A stretch of DNA of 64,000 nt. It comes from Rhizobium sp. WSM4643. Lineage in GTDB: Bacteria > Pseudomonadota > Alphaproteobacteria > Rhizobiales > Rhizobiaceae. Positions 32,201 through 39,833 of this stretch are shown piece by piece. The DNA lies in contig NZ_CP104040.1 of NCBI RefSeq assembly GCF_025152745.1, forward strand, positions 1,798,001 through 1,862,000, given 5' to 3'. The translations under genes were made by a program, and so were the position numbers. Under the pieces are notes generated by a model that saw only the letters and a program-made list of their open reading frames with translations, had not been told where the DNA came from and did no database searches. Within the stretch, counting starts at the first letter, position 1; each line of letters begins with the position of its first letter.

Positions 32201-34039
32201 CTACCGCGGCTGAAGGGCCTTGGAGCCGTCGATCGGCAGCGACATGGTCGCCAGCACCTCGTCCCTCACAAGCAGCCCGGCCGTTTGCAGATCGGCAATC
32301 ATCCGTGACCGGTCCTGTGGCTGGAAATTGCGCACCTTGAGTTCGGCCACGATGTTCGGAATGAAGTCGGGTCTCATTTCTTTGAACCGCGCGGCCTCTC
32401 TGCGGGCGTCCTCGATCATTCCAGCGTCGACGTAGATGACGGCAGCCACCGCATGGAATAGCGGGAACTTCTGCAGGTCCGCCTGCCTGATCTCGGTGAC
32501 TGCGGTCTTATCGTCGTGCAACATGTAGGCTGCGAGTGCGCGCGTTCCGCGATAGTAGCCGCCGCCGGCAGGGTTGAGATCAATGGCACGATCCAGCAGC
32601 GCTGCCCCGCGCTGCCACTCCCCGCTCATCGCCACCCGGGTACCAAATTCTGCCAGCAATTCGGTGTCGTTCGGATTGGTCGCCAGTGCCCGTTCGCCGA
32701 TCTGAAGTGCCTCCGAAACCCGCTGGCTGAAAAACAACGCCGTCATCAGCGCCTGAAGGGCGCGGGTGTTGCCGGGATCCAGTTGCACGGCACGGCGGGC
32801 GGCTTGAAAGCTGCGATCTATCGGCGTGGACGAAATGGGCTTCCGGTTGAACCTGAAACGATCCTCGTCAAGATAGATTATCGACAACATCGCCCAGGCG
32901 GTCGCAAAGGATGGATAGCGGGCGACAGCACTTTCGAGGCAGTTTCGAACCTCTCCGTGCCGCTCGCTGCTTAACTCGGCACGGTAAGCATAAAAGCTAA
33001 GCGTGCAGCCGTAGATGCCGAGATCATCGGGCGGCGGATTGGAAACATCGGCCTGGGCCATGATGCCATAGGGCTGCGCCACAGCGGTCGCAACCTTGTT
33101 TGCAACGTCGGACTGGATGGTGAACAGGTCGCGGACGCCGATGTCGTCGTCGTAGGTCTGCGACCAGAGGATCTCATCGGTCTGCGTGTCGAGCAGACGT
33201 GCCGTCACACGCAATCGGCTTCCGGAGACGCGAACACCGCCTGCCAGCAGGAAGCGTGCGCCAAGTTCCCCGCGAATCCGCGATGTCTCCACTTCTGGCG
33301 GCAACGATTTGGACGTCTCGCGACCGAAGACCTTGATCTCCTTGAAGCGGGGAAGGGCAGTGAGGAGTTCCTCGGTCAGGCCCGTGGTGTAGAGTTCCGC
33401 CTGAGGACCATCACCGAGATTGGCAAATGGAGCGATCACCAATGTCGGTCCGTCAGATCCCGTTATGTGAGCAGTCGCAAACGGCCAGATCGAGCCAAAT
33501 CGAATGGAGGTCAAGCCAGCCAGGGCTGCAGCGCAGCCCGCGATCACGATCAATCCAACGACCACTGCCCATCTATATCCTCGTAAGCCGGGAAAGAGGG
33601 AATAGGCGCGCTCCGGTGGCAGACTTTGGTCTTCAGCATCGGGATTGTCATCGCTCGGGCAAGTCCGGGCAAAGGTCGGCACGTAACCGCCTTTCGGAAT
33701 GTCTATTCGGATCGGATCGTGTTGACCTGCTGTAAAATAATAGCGCTCGAGCACCCGCCTGAGCCTTCCGGCCTCGATCCGCACAACCGGATCATCCTGT
33801 GTGAAGCCGTTGGAGCGCTTGAAGACTTCGACGGCGATGGAGTAACCCTTGATCCGGTCTGCGCGGCCTGCAAGCGTCTCCTCCACGGCATAGGTGAGAA
33901 ATGCCGCACTCCGGCCGACATGCGGAAATTGCGGGCTGGTGATGATTCGCTCAAGCTGAGCCCGAACATCATCGTGGGTCGGTAGTGGTCGCGTCGAAAC
34001 CGGCGCGAGATCGCGCCTTGATGGCAATGAATCCTGCAC
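32201..34039 (-). CDS. Predicted membrane regulator: wHTH-like, TM, TolB-like and TPR domains
   Basis: The 612-residue protein has four parts. Residues about 20-125 end VVRIEAGRLRRVLERYY and later IDIPKGGYVPTF, which resembles the recognition helix and final hairpin of an OmpR/CadC winged helix. One membrane helix lies at about 152-178 (YRWAVVVGLIVIAGCAAALA). A TolB/FlgO-like domain follows (PTLVIAPFANLGDGPQAELY onward, to about 320). TPR-like helical repeats fill about 370-590. Such proteins are often labelled adenylate cyclase, but no cyclase domain is visible. I infer a one-component transmembrane regulator of the neighbouring genes. No ligand is known. Confidence 0.6.
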   Translation of the reverse strand: MQDSLPSRRDLAPVSTRPLPTHDDVRAQLERIITSPQFPHVGRSAAFLTYAVEETLAGRADRIKGYSIAVEVFKRSNGFTQDDPVVRIEAGRLRRVLERYYFTAGQHDPIRIDIPKGGYVPTFARTCPSDDNPDAEDQSLPPERAYSLFPGLRGYRWAVVVGLIVIAGCAAALAGLTSIRFGSIWPFATAHITGSDGPTLVIAPFANLGDGPQAELYTTGLTEELLTALPRFKEIKVFGRETSKSLPPEVETSRIRGELGARFLLAGGVRVSGSRLRVTARLLDTQTDEILWSQTYDDDIGVRDLFTIQSDVANKVATAVAQPYGIMAQADVSNPPPDDLGIYGCTLSFYAYRAELSSERHGEVRNCLESAVARYPSFATAWAMLSIIYLDEDRFRFNRKPISSTPIDRSFQAARRAVQLDPGNTRALQALMTALFFSQRVSEALQIGERALATNPNDTELLAEFGTRVAMSGEWQRGAALLDRAIDLNPAGGGYYRGTRALAAYMLHDDKTAVTEIRQADLQKFPLFHAVAAVIYVDAGMIEDARREAARFKEMRPDFIPNIVAELKVRNFQPQDRSRMIADLQTAGLLVRDEVLATMSLPIDGSKALQPR

Positions 34040-34092
34040 GACTTGCTCCTCACCCGCTCTTGAGGGACGCGACTACCAGAGATTTTATTAAC

Positions 34093-34111
34093 TATCCCTT
34101 TTGTAACCTAC
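34093..34111 (-). promoter_or_regulatory. Partial copy of the island motif, upstream of the predicted regulator
   Basis: On the minus strand GTAGGTTACA (from 34111) matches the motif at 38968 base for base, followed by AAAGGGATA; the right half of the dyad is not conserved. It lies 54 bases before the regulator start. Confidence 0.35.
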
Positions 34112-34302
34112 CGCAGAAACCGATCCTCGTCCATCAAAGGCGGCGCATCGAGCCCGTTCGACGACTACGCAGATCGAGGGAAGGGGACTCCGGGCGCGTG
34201 AACCGCGGAAGCGGACATCGCGTCTTCGCCGCCTCGTAGCAGTTCGCGACCCGAAGCGGCCAAAGCCGTAAATGACCACCCAAGGAGCCACGACGACTCA
34301 GT

Positions 34303-34692
34303 CTAACGCGCCCGCCAGATAGCGAGCAAGCACCACAGGGACGTCGCCGCGTGATAGAGGATCGCGGGCCACAACAGGATGCCGATCATCTCCGGAACGA
34401 GAGCGGAATAGGTCAGGACCGCCGTGGTCAGGAAATTATAGAGCGCCACGCCGACGAGGAGCCCCAGCGTGCCTCGCCTGTCTTCGGCGTCACGCCCACC
34501 CCAGCTTGCTGCGGCAAGAGCGAGCAGCGCCGCACCGCAGATCCGCGCGATCAGTGGTGCCTCCGAAGCGACCGGCCTTGCCTCAAACAGCAGAACAAAG
34601 AGGATCGATGGCGCCACGACAAGCCCCAGTCCCGTCGCACCTTCGGCGATAGCGAACAGGGTCAGAAGCGTGTGTCGATGAGCTGTGTTCAT
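34303..34692 (-). CDS. Small integral membrane protein, unknown function
   Basis: The 129-residue protein has four predicted membrane helices (LLTLFAIAEGATGLGLVVA, a second around APLIARICGAALLALAAA, LGLLVGVALYNFLTTAVL and a last around MIGILLWPAILYHAATSLW). I do not recognise a characterised family. A GTG 42 bases upstream is in frame, but ATG at 34692 has GGGGATTC before it. It lies between the regulator and the sulfatase on the same strand, 84 bases after the sulfatase stop. Confidence 0.6.
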   Translation of the reverse strand: MNTAHRHTLLTLFAIAEGATGLGLVVAPSILFVLLFEARPVASEAPLIARICGAALLALAAASWGGRDAEDRRGTLGLLVGVALYNFLTTAVLTYSALVPEMIGILLWPAILYHAATSLWCLLAIWRAR

Positions 34693-34776
34693 GGCGCAGA
34701 ATCCCCGTGCCCAGGTCAACGTCACGTTCGGCACGGGCCGCCTTGGCGACGGGCGCTCTGCGCAGAACCTCTTGCA

Positions 34777-37203
34777 TCAAGGTTGCGGCTGAAGTTCTAT
34801 CCTCAAGCTGCTCAGCTTGCCGTCGAAGGCGAACGGTGCCTGGTAGTCGTTATCGTCGACACCGGTTCCCGTGTCGGAGCCGATATCAAAGGTTTCACTC
34901 GCCTCGAGAGCAAAGGGAATGGTGTTTGGGAAGATCCCGCTTGCCGCCTCGGCGCCGTCGATCGTGATTGTCCCCTTGCCACCCTTGCCGAGGCCGGGCC
35001 CATCGGACGTAAAGGAGAAGCCGAGATTGTGCTTTCCAGGCGTCAATGCCGCCGCGCCCTCCACCCTCGGCCGGGCGAGATCCAATAGGTCATAGACAAA
35101 GATTGGCTTCCCTTTGAGCAGGTAGAAGCCCCATCCCCCGAAGCGCCCGCCTGCAGTCACAAGCATGCCGTTGCCGCCGCCCGCGGGGACATCGATATCG
35201 GCCGTGATCGTGAAGGACTTGTTGAGGATGCTCGGTGCCGTCCCAAGGGGCACGCCGACGATGGGTTTCGTGTAGATGAAGTCATTACGTCCGGCGACGA
35301 TGCTCGGTCGTGGTAGAATGAAGCGCGTCAAGGCCGAGGCGTCCAACGGCAGAACCTGGTACTTCGCGGCCTCGATCCAGAACAAATCCTGCAACTCCTT
35401 CAGCTTGCCGGGATTGGTGGCCGCCAGATCGTTGTTTTGCGTCCAGTCCTTGGACAGGTCGAACAACTCCCAGGTCACGCCGTTGACGATGTCCTTCGGG
35501 ATCGGAGCCGTTCCGTTCCAAGGTTCCCGATAGGGCAACGTGGAGGCAATCCACCCATCGTGATAGATCGCGCGATTGCCGAACATCTCGAAATATTGGG
35601 TCGAATGTTTCGATGGCGCATCGGCGTTTGCCTTGTCGAATGTGTAGGCCAGGCTCACGCCTTCGATCGGCGTCTGGGTGATCCCATTGACTGCATCAGG
35701 AGCACGGATGCCCGTCACTTCCAAGATCGTCGGGACGATGTCGATGACATGGTGGAACTGGTTGCGCACCCCACCCGGATCTTTGATGTGGCCCGGCCAC
35801 GCAATGGCCATACCGTTACGAATACCCCCAAAATAGGAAGCGACCTGCTTGGTCCACTTGAAGGGCGTATCGAAAGCCCAAGCCCAGCCGACCGAATAAT
35901 GCGGATAGGTCAACGCCGACCCCCAGGCGTCGTAGAATTTGAGCTGGTCCTGGACGGGCACGTCGACGCCGTTGAAGAACGTCATCTCGTTTGGCGTTCC
36001 AGCCGGGGAGCCTTCCGCGCTCGCGCCATTGTCGCCGCTGATAAAGATAATCAGCGTGTCATCGAGCTTGCCCATGTCCTCGACCGCTTTGACGACCCGG
36101 CCGATTTCATTGTCGGTATAGGCGAGGTAGGCTCCGTAGACGTCGGCCTGGTGGATGAAGAGCTTCTTCTCGTCAGCCGAAAGGACGTCCCACGGCTTGA
36201 TGAGCTTATCCGGCCAGGGTGTCAGTTGCGCATCCTGAGGGATAACACCCAGCCTCTTCTGGTTGGCGAAGATTTGGTCGCGCAGCGCATTCCATCCCTT
36301 GTCGAACAGATGCAAGTCGCTGATCTTTTTGATCCAATCGGGGGTCGGGTGATGAGGCGCGTGAGTCCCGCCCGGTGCATAGTAAAGGAAGAATGGCTTC
36401 TTGGGATCGAGCTGATTGAGTTGGTTGAGATAGTTGATGGCGTCGTCCGCCATATCTGTCGTCAGGTTGTAGGTAGGATTGTTCAGATAGGGATAGACAC
36501 GCGTGGTATTGCGGTAGAGGTCCGGTTGCCACTGGTTGGTCTCGCCGCTGACAAAGCCATAGAAATATTCAAATCCCATTCCGATGGGCCATTGATCGAA
36601 GGGACCCGCCTGGCTGGTTTGGAAAGATGGCGTGTTGTGATTCTTGCCGAACCACGATGTTGCATAACCATTCGCCTTGAGGATCGTGCCGATCGTATCC
36701 TTGTCCGCGGTAATGACGCTGTCGTAGCCCGGATAACCGGTCGACGCCTCGCTGATCACACCGAAGCCGACTGAATGATGATTGCGGCCCGTGATCAGAG
36801 CGGCGCGTGTCGGTGAACACAGCGATGTCGTTTGGAAGTTCGTGTAGCGCAGGCCTATGTTGGCAATCCGGTCGAGCGTTGGCGTCGGAATGACCCCGCC
36901 GAAGGTGCTCGGGGCCGCAAATCCGACGTCATCTGTCAAGATCAGCAAGACGTTGGGCGCACTCTTGGGCGGCACAACCTGCGGCTGCCAATATGGCGTC
37001 GACTGAAGCGCGTCGAGATTTGTCGTGCCGCCAAACTGCCCTGGCGGTGGCGGGATCTGTCGGCCGTCGATTGTGATCGTTGCGCTCGGCGTGCCGGGTG
37101 TTCCATTGATGACTTGAGCTGACGCACTCGTCCCGCCAATGGAAAAAAATGTAAGCGCAGTGCCGCCTAATAGGGCAGCCAAAGTCAGGATACTGCTTTT
37201 CAT
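34777..37203 (-). CDS. Secreted cysteine-type sulfatase (arylsulfatase)
   Basis: Hydrolyses sulfate esters; the natural substrate is unknown. The 808-residue product has a signal peptide (about 1-30, ending ASAQ), the metal-binding LILTDDVGF (Asp91, Asp92) and the sulfatase signature C129-S-P-T-R133 followed by AALITGR, in which the cysteine must become formylglycine. A C-terminal region after about residue 560 looks like a beta-sandwich. GGGGGAAT precedes the chosen ATG; an in-frame start 165 bases upstream would bury the signal peptide. The enzyme that makes formylglycine is encoded about 700 bases upstream. Confidence 0.9.
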   Translation of the reverse strand: MKSSILTLAALLGGTALTFFSIGGTSASAQVINGTPGTPSATITIDGRQIPPPPGQFGGTTNLDALQSTPYWQPQVVPPKSAPNVLLILTDDVGFAAPSTFGGVIPTPTLDRIANIGLRYTNFQTTSLCSPTRAALITGRNHHSVGFGVISEASTGYPGYDSVITADKDTIGTILKANGYATSWFGKNHNTPSFQTSQAGPFDQWPIGMGFEYFYGFVSGETNQWQPDLYRNTTRVYPYLNNPTYNLTTDMADDAINYLNQLNQLDPKKPFFLYYAPGGTHAPHHPTPDWIKKISDLHLFDKGWNALRDQIFANQKRLGVIPQDAQLTPWPDKLIKPWDVLSADEKKLFIHQADVYGAYLAYTDNEIGRVVKAVEDMGKLDDTLIIFISGDNGASAEGSPAGTPNEMTFFNGVDVPVQDQLKFYDAWGSALTYPHYSVGWAWAFDTPFKWTKQVASYFGGIRNGMAIAWPGHIKDPGGVRNQFHHVIDIVPTILEVTGIRAPDAVNGITQTPIEGVSLAYTFDKANADAPSKHSTQYFEMFGNRAIYHDGWIASTLPYREPWNGTAPIPKDIVNGVTWELFDLSKDWTQNNDLAATNPGKLKELQDLFWIEAAKYQVLPLDASALTRFILPRPSIVAGRNDFIYTKPIVGVPLGTAPSILNKSFTITADIDVPAGGGNGMLVTAGGRFGGWGFYLLKGKPIFVYDLLDLARPRVEGAAALTPGKHNLGFSFTSDGPGLGKGGKGTITIDGAEAASGIFPNTIPFALEASETFDIGSDTGTGVDDNDYQAPFAFDGKLSSLRIELQPQP

Positions 37204-37289
37204 CTCGATTCCCCCCGGCAATCGATCCCGCGTGATGTGGACCGTTTTATTCGGGGAGGGTATGGCGAGTACCGCGAGCGCGCCAGTAA

Positions 37290-37300
37290 CATACAGTATG
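37290..37300. promoter_or_regulatory. CATAC-A-GTATG palindrome upstream of the sulfatase gene
   Basis: A perfect 11-bp dyad 87 bases before the sulfatase ATG. It shares the TAC-N-GTA core with the sites at 37769, 38968 and 39083. Confidence 0.35.
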
Positions 37301-37768
37301 CGCTGTTGATCCGCGTTCGCTCCGACAGTCACACGCGAGAACACGTTGCGGACCTTATTTCCGGGCAACGGCCGAAGGAGTGATCGTCCCGCTGCAACTG
37401 CGCCGATTGACAGATACTACCGTATGATACGGGCAAACCTCTCTTCGAGCGAATATTGTTGCGGACGGGCGCTGGTCACACCGAAGCCGAGCGCGAATTT
37501 GCTTATGAAGGAAGTTCAGCATCGGCCAGCTCGACCAGGGCTTGGACGAAGCACAGGCTCACGCGTGGACTATTGTCGGCACAGAGTTCGCGGAAGTTAT
37601 CGTCACGGGCGGCCAGTGAATCGATGGTTTTGGCGCTGGCTGGAAAGACGCGCTTGGCGAACCGTGTGTCGTAATCCACCCATCCTACCTCCAGGCGGCC
37701 TCTGCAAGTGCGGCTGCCGCATCGGATTATAAGTTGTGCATTATGATCCGGAATAGGGTGGAAGCAAC

Positions 37769-37787
37769 GTAGTTTACAGTAAGGAAC
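37769..37787. promoter_or_regulatory. Island dyad motif copy
   Basis: GTAGTTTACAGTAAGGAAC, with core TTAC-A-GTAA. It lies between the sulfatase and FGE genes. Confidence 0.35.
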
Positions 37788-37919
37788 GGGAACGAAATCG
37801 GAAACCGCAATCCACGGGAGTACGCCCATAACCTGCGGACCACGAAGGACACGTGATGAAAGGTCTTGTCACCATCGGTGGCTTATTCCGCCGACGCGAC
37901 ATGTGGCCATGACGTCGCC

Positions 37920-38873
37920 TCACGCGCGCTTGACACATCTGAAGCCGACATGACTCGTGGACGTGTCCTCAGGCTCGGCATGTCTGGCGGCCGGACGATA
38001 GCGCCTGCAGTAGTTCGGCGCGCAAAGGTGGGACCCGCCCTTGAGGACGCGCCGCGGGATCCTGATGTCAGGCAGCCGCGGATCGTAGCTGGCGTCGGCG
38101 TCGCCTCCGCGTGGATTGCTGGGGATGCAGCATGAATGGCTGGCGGGCTCGGGATGGCGTGTCGACCAGAAGTCGGAGGTCCATTCCCAGACATTGCCGA
38201 TCATGTCATAGATGCCGTAGCCGTTTGATGGAAAGGATCCGACCGGCGACGTTCTGTCCGCACCGGCTGGTTTTGTGCTCAGCGTAGGGAAGGTACCCTG
38301 CCAGATATTGGCCATGAGCTTTCCTTCCGGGTTCAACGCGTCGCCCCAGGCAAATTCCGCTTCATCAAGGCCGCCGCGCGCAGCCAGCTCCCACTCGGCC
38401 TCGGTCGGCAGATCTTTTCCCGCCCAAGCCGCATAGGCCTTGGCGTCGCTATAGGCGATATGAACGACGGGATGATCGAGCTTGCCGCGGATGTCGGTGC
38501 GACCGCCGTAAGGGTGTCGCCAGTCCGCGCCGAACTTGAACGACCACCACTGGGCAATGTCGGGGCCGACGACGGCTTTCGGCGGCGCGAACACCAGAGA
38601 TCCGGCTCGCAGCATTTTGGGAAGCGCTCCAGGATAGTCCTCGGCACGGGGAGCCATTTCGGCGATGGTCACATGTCCGGTGGCGTTGACGAATGAGGCG
38701 AACTGCCGGTTGGTGACAGGGGTGGCGTCGATCCAGAAGCCGTCGACCGTCACAGGATGGGCAGGGGCCTCCTCCACATAATGCTCGTTCGATCCCATGG
38801 TGAAGGTACGGCCGGCTACCCGGACCAGACCCTGAAATCCCGCGTCGTCCACCGCGCGCCGGTCAGGCATCAT
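37920..38873 (-). CDS. Formylglycine-generating enzyme (SUMF1-type)
   Basis: Oxidises the cysteine of C-x-P-x-R in sulfatases to formylglycine with oxygen, using copper. The 317-residue protein is a full FGE-sulfatase domain: GGRTFTMGSNE-like start, LPTEAEWELAARGG, GNVWEWTSDFW and the active-site C284-A-P-N-Y-C289 in GGSHLCAPNYCRRYRPAAR. The two catalytic cysteines separate true FGEs from other SUMF1-fold proteins. ATGs at 38879, 38873 and 38870 are possible; GAGGG is best spaced from 38873. Same strand as the sulfatase, its likely client. Confidence 0.88.
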   Translation of the reverse strand: MMPDRRAVDDAGFQGLVRVAGRTFTMGSNEHYVEEAPAHPVTVDGFWIDATPVTNRQFASFVNATGHVTIAEMAPRAEDYPGALPKMLRAGSLVFAPPKAVVGPDIAQWWSFKFGADWRHPYGGRTDIRGKLDHPVVHIAYSDAKAYAAWAGKDLPTEAEWELAARGGLDEAEFAWGDALNPEGKLMANIWQGTFPTLSTKPAGADRTSPVGSFPSNGYGIYDMIGNVWEWTSDFWSTRHPEPASHSCCIPSNPRGGDADASYDPRLPDIRIPRRVLKGGSHLCAPNYCRRYRPAARHAEPEDTSTSHVGFRCVKRA

Positions 38874-38967
38874 TTTCATCACCCTCGCAGCTTATCGCTG
38901 TTTATCCAACAGTGCATGTTCCCGATCTGCCATCAAGATGACTATCCCTCAGAGCCGCGTTCTTGAA

Positions 38968-38986
38968 GTAGGTTACAGTAAAATAC
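38968..38986. promoter_or_regulatory. Island dyad motif copy upstream of FGE
   Basis: GTAGGTTACAGTAAAATAC, with core TTAC-A-GTAA and outer GTA/TAC. It lies 95 bases before the FGE start (minus strand). Confidence 0.45.
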
Positions 38987-39082
38987 GCGACCCCGCCGAA
39001 GTCTATCGAGCGAAATAGAAGTCGCGGAGATGATATCGCGTCAGCACGGATGTCGCCTTTCACGCTATGGGCGGTTTTGCCC

Positions 39083-39101
39083 ATAGGTTACGGTAAGATA
39101 C
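39083..39101. promoter_or_regulatory. Island dyad motif, second copy upstream of FGE
   Basis: ATAGGTTACGGTAAGATAC matches the copy at 38968 at 16 of 19 positions, core TTAC-G-GTAA. The two copies are 115 bases apart in the same orientation. Confidence 0.45.
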
Positions 39102-39674
39102 CTGCTCTCGTTATATTCGCATGTCTTATGTATGCGTCCAGGCAAGCCGAGAGGCGGATATCCCAGAGAATTCGAGAACCTCATCGGACCGTATCCAGCA
39201 GTCGATTGCAGCGTTGAGATTTGCACTGCCAAGCTCGCCCCCCGATCAGGAACAAGCCGGCGTCTGCCAAATGAAATACCCGCCGCGGGAACGCCGAAGA
39301 AGCTTGAAATTGCGATAGAGGATGGGCATCGGACTCAAAGCTTAAGGGCAGGGCGTTATCCTTTCTAACGCCAAATTCGCCCGAAGATCACCCCCAAAGC
39401 GCCCACGACCGCGACTTACGATCGGAGCGCGACGAAATCGACGCGCGGTATTGACGTCTGCTTGGAGGCGACGGCTAGATGGTAGTCTGCAAGCCGAGTT
39501 GCACCACTCGCCCGGAAGGCAGCCCGAAATAGTCTGCGTTGCTGGCGTTCCGGGAGTGCGATGAACAGCCGATCCTGCCAGCTTCATCGCCGGACCAGTG
39601 CTTGCCGAACCGGCCTTCGAACTGAAGGCGCTCATTGTGGCGGACGAGGTCAGCGCAGCTTGACAATGTCCGAG

Positions 39675-39704
39675 ATGCGTTGCATTTTCGCCACAATGCG
39701 TTGC
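39675..39704. promoter_or_regulatory. Direct repeat ATGCGTTGC upstream of ntrY
   Basis: ATGCGTTGC at 39675-39683 and again at 39696-39704, 21 bases start to start, i.e. two helical turns. It lies about 130-160 bases before ntrY and could be a regulator site or part of the native ntrY promoter. Confidence 0.3.
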
Positions 39705-39833
39705 TTAAAGGTCACGCAAGGGTTTAGACATTCGCTCCCGATCGAGTCGTTGCAACGCTGGCTTCTTTAAGCCGGCGTTTCCTTGGTTTCGATCGGATGG
39801 CGAGGCGGCAAGTGCCGTCTGAAGAGAGGCCGA

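Larger units (their letters stand above)
37204..37919. other. Intergenic region between sulfatase and FGE genes
   Basis: This 716-base stretch holds TAC-N-GTA dyads (37290-37300, 37418-37424 and within 37769-37787) but no gene I can support. A minus-strand frame of 108 codons (37503-37829) has no ribosome site or recognised domain and I did not call it. Confidence 0.5.
38874..39833. other. Gene-poor region between FGE gene and ntrY
   Basis: About 950 bases without a supportable gene. Seen here: two strong copies of the island dyad motif (38968, 39083) and paired ATGCGTTGC repeats near 39690. Short frames at 39132-39368 (+) and 39475-39696 (-) lack recognisable domains and may be debris. Confidence 0.5.

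Noticed and set aside
32201..34039. Annotation as adenylate cyclase
   Set aside because: No class III cyclase catalytic domain or metal-binding aspartates are present; only the TolB-like and TPR parts are shared with proteins carrying that label.
37503..37829. Minus-strand frame of 108 codons between sulfatase and FGE genes
   Set aside because: No ribosome site, no domain, and composition unlike the neighbours. It could be debris of a small gene, but I cannot support it.
39132..39696. Short frames in the gap before ntrY
   Set aside because: They have weak starts and no recognised similarity; the surrounding DNA looks degenerate.
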